Source: Rhizobiales bacterium GAS188 (GTDB lineage Bacteria > Pseudomonadota > Alphaproteobacteria > Rhizobiales > Beijerinckiaceae). From it: a stretch of DNA of 64,000 nt. The DNA lies in the NCBI GenBank assembly GCA_900104855.1, contig FNSS01000001.1, forward strand, positions 62,001 through 126,000, given 5' to 3'. Every line of letters starts with the position of its first letter. The stretch's first letter is position 1. A model generated the notes under the pieces. That model was not told the origin of the DNA. It ran no database searches and worked only from the letters and a program-made list of their open reading frames with translations. Of this stretch, positions 8,140 to 16,353 are shown piece after piece. Position numbers and translations under genes: made by a program.

Positions 8140-9273
8140 CTATTGCAGCTTGGCGTATTTCCCGTCATGCCAGATGTTGACGTCGTAGGTCGTGTCCTTG
8201 AGGTCGCCCTTCTCGTCGAAGGACACGGGACCGACAACGGTATCGACCGGCGGGCCGCTTCTGAGGGCTGCCGCGACCTTGACCGGATCGTCGCCGCCGG
8301 TGCGCCTCATGCCCTCGGCCATGGCCTGGATCACCGCATAGGCGAAGAGCGTGAAGCCCTCGGGCTGGAAACCCGCCTTCTTGAACTCTTCGACCGCCTT
8401 GGCGGCTGTCGGCCGGCTCTGCGGGTCGGACGGGAAGGTGAACAAGGTCCCCTCGCCTGCCGGGCCCGAGATCGCCCAGAATTCCGGCGTCGCGATCGCA
8501 TCGCCCATCATCAGCGTGAATTTCAGCCCCTGATCCGCGGCTTGGCGCAGGATCAGCCCGGCCTCCGGGTGATAGCCGCCGAAATAAACGAATTCGGCGC
8601 CAAGCGCCTTGAGCTTGCTGACGACCGCGCCGTAATCCTTCTCGCCCGGAGTGATCGAGTCGAACAGCACCTCCTTGCCGCCAGCCCCATTGAAACCGCC
8701 CTTCACCGCCGTCGCGAGCCCCTGCCCATAGGCCGACTTGTCGTGCAGGATGACGATCTTCTTGCCCTTATAGCGTTCGGCGATCCAGGGCCCGATGAAG
8801 CGGCCCTGCGCGTCGTCGCGGCCATAGAGCCGCATGATGGTCTGCCACTTGTTCTTGAAGGCGTTCTCGGTGAGCAGCGGATTGCTCGCGGACGGAGTGA
8901 TCATCAAGATCTTGTTTTCCGCATAGACCTCGGAGGCTGGAATGGCGGAGCCGGAACAGGCATGGCCGTCCACGAATTTGACGTGGAGGCTGGCGAGACG
9001 GTTGGCGACGGCGACGGCCTGCTTGGGATCGCAGACATCATCCTCGATATCGAGCTTGATCTTGCGGCCGTTGACGCCGCCCGCGGCGTTGACGGCCTCT
9101 ACTCCCGCCTGGGCTCCGTGCTTGAACTGCTCGCCCACGGTGGCGACCGGTCCGGAGAAGGGCCCTGCGACCGCAATGGTGATGTCCTGCGCCTTGGCGG
9201 TGGTGGCGGCCAGCCCGCAGCCTAGCGCCCCGATTGCCAGCGCCGCGATTCTCAAGCTGATGACGGTTTTCAT
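8140..9273 (-). CDS. Branched-chain amino acid-type ABC transporter substrate-binding protein (LivJ-like)
   Basis: 377 aa, periplasmic. It begins with a cleavable signal peptide (MKTVISLRIAALAIGALGCG, Ala-Gln cleavage near residue 28) and continues with the family hallmark ITIAVAGPFSGPVATVGEQFKHGAQAGVEAVNAAGGVNG. VDGHACSGSAIPASEVY and GRDDAQGRFIGPWIAE line the binding cleft in LivJ relatives. The ATG at 9273 has GGGAGGA seven bases upstream; a longer frame to 9408 is unlikely. No permease or ATPase genes adjoin, so this is an orphan binding protein that must use a transporter encoded elsewhere. The 231 bp on its downstream side (7909-8139) hold nothing I recognise. Confidence 0.93.
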   Translation of the reverse strand: MKTVISLRIAALAIGALGCGLAATTAKAQDITIAVAGPFSGPVATVGEQFKHGAQAGVEAVNAAGGVNGRKIKLDIEDDVCDPKQAVAVANRLASLHVKFVDGHACSGSAIPASEVYAENKILMITPSASNPLLTENAFKNKWQTIMRLYGRDDAQGRFIGPWIAERYKGKKIVILHDKSAYGQGLATAVKGGFNGAGGKEVLFDSITPGEKDYGAVVSKLKALGAEFVYFGGYHPEAGLILRQAADQGLKFTLMMGDAIATPEFWAISGPAGEGTLFTFPSDPQSRPTAAKAVEEFKKAGFQPEGFTLFAYAVIQAMAEGMRRTGGDDPVKVAAALRSGPPVDTVVGPVSFDEKGDLKDTTYDVNIWHDGKYAKLQ

Positions 9274-9436
9274 GTCGTCCTCCCCTGTGCCGATGCCTCT
9301 ACGGGTCTTCCGGCTTGGCGCGCACAGTAGCCCATGGCCGAGGCCGTTCAAGTCGACAGCCACCCGAACACGCAATCGTGCACCCTTGCGGATGCATGGC
9401 TCGATCAACGGCGGCGCCGCACCGACGCCGCAGCGC

Positions 9437-10318
9437 TCATCTTAGCGCCGACACGATTTCGGCGACAGCTTCCTGCCAGGGCCGCAGCGCGACCCCGTAG
9501 GCCTCGGCGACCTTGGCGTTGGCGAGGCGTGAATTCATCGGCCGCCTGGCGGGCGTCGGATAGTCGGCGGTGGTGATGGCATGGACGATAGGCGCTCCCC
9601 GGCGCCCCTCGAAAGCCAGGCGCACCACCTCGCAAGCCAAGCCATGCCAGCTGGTCTCGCCGGCATTCGTCACATGAAAGGTCCCGAGCGGCGCCGCCGG
9701 ATCGCTGGCGAGGCGAAGCGCGATCATGGCGAGCGCGGAGGCGAGATCACGCGCCGAGGTCGGGCAGCCTTGCTGGTCGGCGACGATGGTCAGGCGGTCG
9801 CGCTCATTGGCGAGGCGCAGCACGGTCTTCACGAAGTTCGCGCGGTGCTCGCTCACCACCCAGGCGGTGCGGATGATGACCGAGCGCGGATTGGCGCTGC
9901 GCACCGCCTGCTCGCCGCCCTCCTTGCTGGCGCCATAGACGCCGAGCGGCCCGACCGGATCATCCTCGACATAGGGCCGGGTCTTGCTTCCGGAGAAGAC
10001 GTAATCGGTCGAGACATGCAGCAGCGGGATCTTGGCCTTTGCGGTCTCGGCCGCGAGCACGGCAGGCGCGAGCGCGTTCAAGGTCCAGGCGGCCGCGACC
10101 TCGCTCTCGGCCTTGTCGACCGCCGTATAGGCGGCCGCATTGATCACTACGGCGAAGGGGCGCGCGGCGATCAGGCGGGCGATGGCGTCCGGGCTTGCGA
10201 GATCGAGGGTTTCGCGGCCGGGCGCATGCAGGCGCACGCCGTCGGGCCAGGCGAAGCGCTGCAGCTCGAGGCCGAGCTGACCGGTGCCGCCGGTGACGAG
10301 AATATCCACGGCGCCCAT
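9437..10318 (-). CDS. rfbD: dTDP-4-dehydrorhamnose reductase
   Basis: 293-aa short-chain-type reductase that makes dTDP-L-rhamnose from dTDP-4-keto-L-rhamnose with NAD(P)H. It shows the nucleotide-binding ILVTGGTGQLGLELQ, NAAAYTAVDKAE, STDYVFSG, and the catalytic YGASKEGGE (YxxxK). Its start codon overlaps the stop of rfbC by one base (TGATG), so the two are translationally coupled. rfbA and rfbB are not in the window. Confidence 0.95.
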   Translation of the reverse strand: MGAVDILVTGGTGQLGLELQRFAWPDGVRLHAPGRETLDLASPDAIARLIAARPFAVVINAAAYTAVDKAESEVAAAWTLNALAPAVLAAETAKAKIPLLHVSTDYVFSGSKTRPYVEDDPVGPLGVYGASKEGGEQAVRSANPRSVIIRTAWVVSEHRANFVKTVLRLANERDRLTIVADQQGCPTSARDLASALAMIALRLASDPAAPLGTFHVTNAGETSWHGLACEVVRLAFEGRRGAPIVHAITTADYPTPARRPMNSRLANAKVAEAYGVALRPWQEAVAEIVSALR

Positions 10319-10884
10319 CAGGCTTCGAGCGGCTGCAGCGGCGTTCCCTCATAGGCAAACGGGCTGTCGAAGTCACGAAGCGACGGCAAGATGCGGTCCT
10401 TGGGCGAAAGGATCGCGCCCGAAGCCGGCAGCGGCCAGTCGATGCCGATCTCGGGATCGTCGAAGCGCAGGCCGCCTTCATGATCGGGCGCATAATAGGC
10501 CGACACCTTGTAGAACACCTCGGTGTCGGGCTCGAGCGTCACATAGCCATGGGCAAAGCCGACAGGCACGAAAAGCTGCTTGCCGTTCTCGGCCGTCAAC
10601 TCCGCACCGACCCATTTCCCGTAACTCGGCGCACCTTTGCGCAGATCGACCACGACGTCGAAGATGCGGCCGCGCACGCAGCCGATGAGCTTGGCCTGCG
10701 CATGCGGCGGCACTTGGAAATGCAGCCCCCTGAGCGTGCCGACGGCATGCGACAAGGCGCGGTTGTCCTGCACGAAATCGACATCGAGGCCCGCTGCCGC
10801 CAGCGCGCGCGCATTGAAGGTCTCGCTGAACCAGCCGCGCTCATCGTCGAAACGGCGCGGCGTCAGCAATCTCACATCCGACAC
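10318..10884 (-). CDS. rfbC: dTDP-4-dehydrorhamnose 3,5-epimerase
   Basis: 188-aa cupin-fold epimerase that acts just before RfbD in dTDP-L-rhamnose synthesis. Motifs: DERGWFSETFN, FVQDNRALSHAVGTLRGLHFQ (catalytic His), VRGRIFDVVVDLRKGAPSYGKW, VPVGFAHGYVTLEPDTEVFYKVS (catalytic Tyr region), and DPEIGIDWPL. It is first in a two-gene operon with rfbD. Rhamnose would go to lipopolysaccharide or exopolysaccharide. Confidence 0.95.
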   Translation of the reverse strand: MSDVRLLTPRRFDDERGWFSETFNARALAAAGLDVDFVQDNRALSHAVGTLRGLHFQVPPHAQAKLIGCVRGRIFDVVVDLRKGAPSYGKWVGAELTAENGKQLFVPVGFAHGYVTLEPDTEVFYKVSAYYAPDHEGGLRFDDPEIGIDWPLPASGAILSPKDRILPSLRDFDSPFAYEGTPLQPLEA

Positions 10885-11072
10885 TCGTCAACTCCCAAGG
10901 ACCGCGCGAACCCGCGGCGCAAAACCTTCAATCACAGGGGCAGCGGGGCGTCAAAACCTGCACCTGTTGCCGCGAACTTCGCTCATGCGCTTCAGGACAT
11001 AATGCGGCGATATCAAGGACCACGAGCCTGCTCTGGGACACCGGCATCGCGAAGCCGCAGCCGCCCATCCGC

Positions 11073-11435
11073 TCACTCGTCGTTCGAGGCGTTGAGCTCG
11101 TCGATCGGCATCGACTCGGCGGCGGCGTGACCATGGCCCGTCGCGGGCGCGATCGGGGCGCGGGTCAGGCGAGAGGCGTCCTCGTCGATCTCGAAGATGC
11201 GCGCTTCGATGTCGCGGCCGCGCCGCTCGAAGAGGTCATTCCGCCAGGCCTCGGCCTTCTGCCGGTCGGCGAACAGATAGATCGCCCCCGAAATCTTGCT
11301 CTGCGCATCGCGCAAGATGAGCTTCCATTCGAACTCGTCGCGCCTCGCGAGCGCCTGCGCCTGTGCCAGGCTCTCGGCCCGAACGGCTTCCTCATCCTCG
11401 TCCCAGACGAAGGAGACCTGCAAGATCACGGGCAT
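11073..11435 (-). CDS. YdhR-like monooxygenase-fold protein
   Basis: 120 aa. The segment MPVILQVSFVWDEDEEAVRAES, then EFEWKLILRDAQSKISGAIYLFADRQKAEAW and IEARIFEIDEDASRLTRAPI, matches the YdhR-type dimeric alpha-beta barrel. The ATG at 11435 starts right at the homologous region; the longer open frame to 11681 is unlike the family and is rejected. The function in this family is not established beyond the antibiotic-biosynthesis-monooxygenase-like fold. The C-terminal 25 residues are polar and probably disordered. Confidence 0.7.
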   Translation of the reverse strand: MPVILQVSFVWDEDEEAVRAESLAQAQALARRDEFEWKLILRDAQSKISGAIYLFADRQKAEAWRNDLFERRGRDIEARIFEIDEDASRLTRAPIAPATGHGHAAAESMPIDELNASNDE

Positions 11436-11889
11436 CTCTTTCGCCCTCCAGCGCGTGCGGCACATTCGATCCATGCGGGGGCATGGGCATTGCGGCGCCG
11501 ATGATACAGCACCTGGCCGTGCCTCGCGATGCTTGCGCCGGGGCGGCGCCCTCGGCGTCGAAGGTGCCGCGACCGAAAGGAGCATAGCCGAGTGGCGACC
11601 GCAAGACGCCTTCGCCGCCAGCACCTGGCAATTTTGTGCTCTCTCGTGTGGGAAACCAGCCCTTCGCGGCAATCGAGCCACATGTCGCGATGGGGAATCG
11701 GGAGAATAGGAATTGGGGAGCTAGGTACATGTCACCGTAATTTCCCGGCAACGCCGGCTGAACGGCGTAGTCAGCGAGGGTTCAGCGTGAGGATGCGATC
11801 AATCGTTTCGCTGCCGGTGAGGGCGTCGTACTGGCAGGCCGGAGCGAGATCACAGCGACGCTCAGTCAATCCACACGATGGAGGGACAC
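11436..11889. other. 454-bp intergenic region between divergent genes
   Basis: This interval separates the YdhR-like gene (leftward) from the GCG/CRPN-like gene (rightward), so it must contain both promoters. It holds short inverted repeats near 11750-11800 around GCCGGC and TTCAGC. I see no supported gene in it; the frames that cross it have atypical composition. Confidence 0.5.
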
Positions 11890-12246
11890 ATGTCTTCGAT
11901 GAAGGGAATGCTTGTTGCGCTGTCGCTGGCCGGCGCCTCCCTGGGGTTCGCCAACAGCTCCCATGCAGGCGTCGCATCGGGCGCCGCCATCGACCCTGCC
12001 GTCGCAGAGACGACGGAACAGCCGATGCTCGACAAGGTGTGGTGCAATGGCTGGGGCTGCGGCCCCGGCTGGCGCGGTCCCGGCTGGGGCTGGCGCGGTC
12101 CGGGCTGGGGTTGGCGGCGACCGGGTTGGGGATATCGTCCTTGGGGATGGGGCGGACCGGCTTATGTCGCCCCAGCGCCCGGCTATTGGGCCTGCCCTCC
12201 GGGATATCATCTCGGTCCTTATGGACGGGCCTGCTGGCCGTATTGA
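11890..12246 (+). CDS. Small secreted Gly/Trp/Pro-rich repeat protein (GCG/CRPN-like)
   Basis: 118 aa. A signal peptide (MSSMKGMLVALSLAGASLGFANSSHA) is followed by an acidic linker and then WCNGWGCGPGW, which resembles the GCG/CRPN prefix, and a run of GPGWGWR-type heptads. The end is Tyr/Pro-rich with Cys in YWACPPGYHLGPYGRACWPY. GGAGGG lies seven bases upstream of the ATG at 11890. Such small cell-surface or periplasmic proteins are common in Hyphomicrobiales; their role is not known. Confidence 0.8.
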   Translation: MSSMKGMLVALSLAGASLGFANSSHAGVASGAAIDPAVAETTEQPMLDKVWCNGWGCGPGWRGPGWGWRGPGWGWRRPGWGYRPWGWGGPAYVAPAPGYWACPPGYHLGPYGRACWPY

Positions 12247-12306
12247 CCGGCCTGGCGAGCGCACCCGACGCATGATCTCGCCCCGCCTCAACAGAGCGCG
12301 GGGCCT

Positions 12307-13620
12307 CTATGAGATCTTGGCCTCGGCCGGATCATTGGCCGGCGCCTTGGCCAGGCCGCCGCCCTGGTCGACATGGCTGATGCCGGCGACGCGTGTCGCC
12401 ATGGCCACCAGGCTGCTTCGCACGGACGCCGCGCTCACAACCCCGATTTCGCGCACCTCCCGCTCCCACCAAAGGGCCGCGAGCCCGGCCACATGCGGAC
12501 AGGCCATGCTGGTCCCGTTGAGTGCCGTCAACGCGCCACCTGATTTCGCACCCACGACGTCGTATCCGGGAGCCGACAAAACCGGGTTCACGTTGGAAAA
12601 TGGAGCGACGACGAGCCCCTCCTTCTTCCGCTTCAGCGCTCCCACCGACACCACCTGATCCGTGGCGGCCGGCAGGCTGACATCGATGACAAATCGAGGA
12701 TCCTCCCATCGCCGGCTCTCGTTTCCCGACGCGGCGATCACCACTGCCCCACTGCCCATCACCCCTTCCTGCCGGATGAAAGCCATCAGAGCGTCGAAGG
12801 CACGCAAATTCTCCCGATAGGCCTGAAGGGCGCGGGAGGTGGCGAGCTTCTTCTGCAAGCCCGATTGCTCGAGCCTTTCCTGCATTGCGGGAAAGTCGAA
12901 GCCCAGCGACATGGATATGATGTTCGCGCCTTCGCTATGCGCCCATTTGAGCGCCTCGATGACCGAGCGTGACGACCCGCGCCCTTGGTCGTCAAGGACT
13001 TTCCCGATGAGCGCCCTGGTCACGCCTGGCGCAACACCGATGCGAACACCATCGACATCCCGGCCGAAGATCGTGCTGGCACAATGTGTGCCATGCCCAT
13101 TGGTGTCGGCATCACTCGAAGCCGTGAAATTCTTGCAATCGTCGTCTCGTGGATTCAATCCCTTGAAGGCCGCATGCTGCTTATCGATCCCCGTATCGAG
13201 AACGGCGACTACAACATCCTTGCCGCTGTACTGGCAGCCGCGCGCGCCGACAGCTTCGACTCCCCACGTGTATTTGCTGTCGCGAGCCTCCTGCACCGGA
13301 TCGCCTGGCATGGCACCTCCCGACGCAGCCTCCGCCGAGGCGATCTGGCGAAGCTCCTCGGCAGTCAAAGGCGAGATCAGCGACATCGGCATCACGGCAC
13401 TGGCGTGCCGATCGGGATCGCGATCGACATCGCGCTTCTGCTCTTCGCTCAGCGTGGCGACCTCGACGGTGATCTTCTGCCCGGCAGAATCTTCCCCGCC
13501 TCGCGTGGTCAGGTCCAGGCTGTGCGCCTCCATATTTTCGACACGTCCATGACTCTGCAGACCTCCACGCCCGCGCTTTTGCATGCCCTCAATATGGAGA
13601 ATGACATACTCCTCATCCAT
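12307..13620 (-). CDS. Subtilisin-like serine protease (S8) of the protease/STAND operon
   Basis: 437 aa, no signal peptide. The N-terminal 115 residues look like an inhibitory prodomain (ITVEVATLSEEQKRDVDRDPDR, VMPMSLISPL). The S8 domain has Asp in VVVAVLDTGIDKQHA (near 142), His in DTNGHGTHCAS (near 176) and Ser in LNGTSMACPHVAGLAALWW (near 386), so the triad is complete. GAAGGGGA lies about nine bases upstream of the ATG. It lies 51 bp behind the nSTAND1 gene on the same strand and is probably third in its operon. With no export signal it likely acts in the cytosol as an effector or processing enzyme; this is inference. Confidence 0.93.
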   Translation of the reverse strand: MDEEYVILHIEGMQKRGRGGLQSHGRVENMEAHSLDLTTRGGEDSAGQKITVEVATLSEEQKRDVDRDPDRHASAVMPMSLISPLTAEELRQIASAEAASGGAMPGDPVQEARDSKYTWGVEAVGARGCQYSGKDVVVAVLDTGIDKQHAAFKGLNPRDDDCKNFTASSDADTNGHGTHCASTIFGRDVDGVRIGVAPGVTRALIGKVLDDQGRGSSRSVIEALKWAHSEGANIISMSLGFDFPAMQERLEQSGLQKKLATSRALQAYRENLRAFDALMAFIRQEGVMGSGAVVIAASGNESRRWEDPRFVIDVSLPAATDQVVSVGALKRKKEGLVVAPFSNVNPVLSAPGYDVVGAKSGGALTALNGTSMACPHVAGLAALWWEREVREIGVVSAASVRSSLVAMATRVAGISHVDQGGGLAKAPANDPAEAKIS

Positions 13621-13671
13621 ATCGCTTTCCCCTTCATGGCGTTGAATACGACGGCTCGGCCGCGCGCGGTG

Positions 13672-16353
13672 TCACGGCCCTGATAGGTCGAGCCAAGCTT
13701 CCAAGGTGCCGGCAGGCGGCTTCGTGTAGGGCCAATTGACCAGCGACACCGGATTGACTGTTGTCCCCGGCATCACCGTCGACAGCTGCGCGGCGAGCTT
13801 CGCCGCGACGGCCTTGTCACTGTCCCAGAAATATCTGACCTCGGCCTTGCCCTTAGCCGTGGCGACCATTTCGGCTTCCTGCACTTGATAGCCAAGCCCC
13901 GTCAACGCGTTGCTGATCTGCGTGCTGCGTGAATCGTCGCCGACATATTGAATGACCACCTTGCTACAGACTTCGGCCGGCGCATAGACACTGATCCAGT
14001 ATTGCAGACCGGACGGGCGGGCAAACGCCTTCGGGTCGCCCTGCGCCACCACTTCCGTCCCCGCCGGAATGACACCTAAGGCGTCGGACATCGAATACGT
14101 ATCCGCGCTCGGAAAGTCCTTGCGCAATCGTATATTTGCCGTCACCTTCAATTTGCTGTTCTTCAAACCGATCAATCTCGAAGGAAAGCTGGCGACTTTG
14201 CTGTTATCGGCATTTCCAAGCCACAGCACGCCGCTGCATGTGAGCCCGCCCGATGTCGGCGCAGCCTCGCGGAAGCCTGGAACGATCTCGGAGAAATCCT
14301 CACGCCGGATTTGGGGCGTAGAGCCGATGCCAGGAGGCGCCGACCCGGCGCCCGGCACCAATGCCAGACGATCCACTATCGGCGGCGACACGCCAAATTC
14401 TCTCAGAAATGTCTTGAGATCGGAAAGATCTGCATGATTAACCGATTCCGCGATTCCGTCAATTCTGGCAGTTAGATCGCCTAATTTCTTAGCATATAGC
14501 CTATTGGCTTCGTTAAAGGAGCCGCTATTTCTAATTTGTTGCAACAACGCTGTTTTCTCATCCAGATTGGCGCTATTAATATTGTTTTCCCTCCACACAA
14601 TCAAATACGCCATGAGTCCTGAAAGCAGACCCACACATAAGAATACTCTCTTAAGCAATAGACTTTTCGCCTTAAGCTGCGCCGCCAATCTTTCCGCTTC
14701 CGCCCTTCTCGCATCTTCGGCAGATTTGCTGGCGTCGAGAAGCGCATCGACATCCCGTGAACGCTCACGGAATCGACTTGCGTCCTCCAATGCCTTTCCG
14801 GACAACAGATAGCCGGCGCTGCCGCCGGATTCGATCCAGAGCTTCGCGGTGGAGTGCAATCGCCAAAGCTTTTCGTGATCGCGCCATTCCCGTTGCAGGA
14901 CGCCGACGAGCCAGGGCCAGTTGCGGATCAGCGCCTCATGGGCGACGTCGAAGCGGTCGTCCTCCCTCTCGTCGCCATGTGCCGTTTGCTGGCGCAACAG
15001 GCCCGCTTCGACGAACCGCTCCAGAATGCGATCCACTGCGTGGGGATCGTTCTCGCCCGCCCAGAGAGTCGCGCGCGTGCAGGGATTGCGCACGAATTCG
15101 GTTTCGGTGGCCGGCGTCACCAGCCGGAGAAACAGACGTCGCGCGATCTCTTGGTTCTGAGGCAGTTTGAGGTCCTCGAGGACCCCATCGGCCGCCTTCT
15201 TGAGAGCCTCGCGCGGGCGCCCGACCTCGCGATAGATCTCCCGCGTCACCCGGTTGCGTTGCTTCTTCTCCCACAACCGGGTCAGCGTGAATTGGAGCAG
15301 GGGAAGCGAGGCAGGTTCTCCGGCGACGTCCTTGACCAGCTCGTCCACCAGCCCGTCCTCGAAGCGCAAGCCTACCGCCTCCGCCGGGCGCTCGATCGCG
15401 TTCTTGAGCTGGCGCGGACTGAGAGGCGGCGGCGAATAGTGGTTGCTCGGTTCCGTCGCCCTGGCGCCCAGAGACTGCAGCCTTTGAAGTTGGGCCAGAT
15501 AATCGTCGCGAATGCTGATGACCACTTGATGCTGATCCCCCAGCGTGGCAAGGGCCTCGGCAAATACCTGCAGCTCGCCTGGCCTGTGACCCTGTTGCAG
15601 AGTGAAGATTTCTTCGAACTGATCGAAAATGAGCACGACCGGCTTCGCATGATAGCGCTTGACGATATCCGCGAGCTTGCTGGGGGAGGCCGTGAGTTCG
15701 GTGCGCAGCGATTCGATGCGGTCAAGGTTCGTGTCCGGCGGAACGACGGTTTTCAGGAGCGCCAGCAAGGGTCTGCTTCCCGGCGTCGCGACATCCAGCA
15801 AATCATGCGTCCGATCGGGGGCAGCGATGGTGCGCCGGAGTCGCGGAACCAGGCCCGCCTGGATGAGCGATGATTTTCCGCTGCCCGAAGGGCCGGAAAT
15901 GGTCACGAATGGCTGGCTTCCCACCTTAGCCGCCAGTGCGTTGGCCGCTCGGTCGCGCCCGAAGAACTGGGCCGCATCGCTCTCCGCGAACGCGGCCAGC
16001 CCTCTGAATGGTGACGGCCGGCCGCCAAGATCGGGGAACGTCGCCGGATCGAACGGGGCGAGCGGTCTCAGCCCTTCGTCCTGGGCCTTTTCATCGCCCG
16101 CAAGAACCAATTCGGTCATCCAGTAATCGAGCGCAGCCTGCGCCGACCGGCGGTCTGCTTCGCGATCGAGCACCGTGCCCGTCTGTTGCGCGCGCGTCAG
16201 AAACTCGTGAATGGCCGCCAGGTTGCGGTCGGAGCGCTTGAGCGCTCTCACCTTCGACCAGCTTTCGAGGCATTCCAGATTCGCCTGCTGCAGCGCGACA
16301 ACGCTTTCGAAAGCCTTGCCCGCACCGGGCATGTTGGGATCCAGGACGTTCAT
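13672..16353 (-). CDS. nSTAND1-type NTPase with membrane segment and C-terminal LytR_C-like domain
   Basis: 893 aa. A helical N-terminal region (1-110) resembles effector-associated domains. The NTPase domain opens with PFRGLAAFAESDAAQFFGRD, the hallmark of nSTAND1; Walker A is GPSGSGKSSLIQAGLVP (near 154-161) and Walker B is VVLIFDQFEEIF (near 242). A winged-helix region ends in FDVAHEALIRNWPWL. A single membrane helix (about 595-615) is followed by a coiled coil and a C-terminal domain (AEVRYFWDSDKAVAAKLAAQL, PPAGTLEAWLDL). The ATG overlaps the stop of the trypsin-like gene (ATGA, 16350-16353). Bases 14,430-14,670 are markedly AT-rich against the neighbourhood, which suggests transfer. Likely role: a signal-gated switch linking two proteases. 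Confidence 0.88.
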   Translation of the reverse strand: MNVLDPNMPGAGKAFESVVALQQANLECLESWSKVRALKRSDRNLAAIHEFLTRAQQTGTVLDREADRRSAQAALDYWMTELVLAGDEKAQDEGLRPLAPFDPATFPDLGGRPSPFRGLAAFAESDAAQFFGRDRAANALAAKVGSQPFVTISGPSGSGKSSLIQAGLVPRLRRTIAAPDRTHDLLDVATPGSRPLLALLKTVVPPDTNLDRIESLRTELTASPSKLADIVKRYHAKPVVLIFDQFEEIFTLQQGHRPGELQVFAEALATLGDQHQVVISIRDDYLAQLQRLQSLGARATEPSNHYSPPPLSPRQLKNAIERPAEAVGLRFEDGLVDELVKDVAGEPASLPLLQFTLTRLWEKKQRNRVTREIYREVGRPREALKKAADGVLEDLKLPQNQEIARRLFLRLVTPATETEFVRNPCTRATLWAGENDPHAVDRILERFVEAGLLRQQTAHGDEREDDRFDVAHEALIRNWPWLVGVLQREWRDHEKLWRLHSTAKLWIESGGSAGYLLSGKALEDASRFRERSRDVDALLDASKSAEDARRAEAERLAAQLKAKSLLLKRVFLCVGLLSGLMAYLIVWRENNINSANLDEKTALLQQIRNSGSFNEANRLYAKKLGDLTARIDGIAESVNHADLSDLKTFLREFGVSPPIVDRLALVPGAGSAPPGIGSTPQIRREDFSEIVPGFREAAPTSGGLTCSGVLWLGNADNSKVASFPSRLIGLKNSKLKVTANIRLRKDFPSADTYSMSDALGVIPAGTEVVAQGDPKAFARPSGLQYWISVYAPAEVCSKVVIQYVGDDSRSTQISNALTGLGYQVQEAEMVATAKGKAEVRYFWDSDKAVAAKLAAQLSTVMPGTTVNPVSLVNWPYTKPPAGTLEAWLDLSGP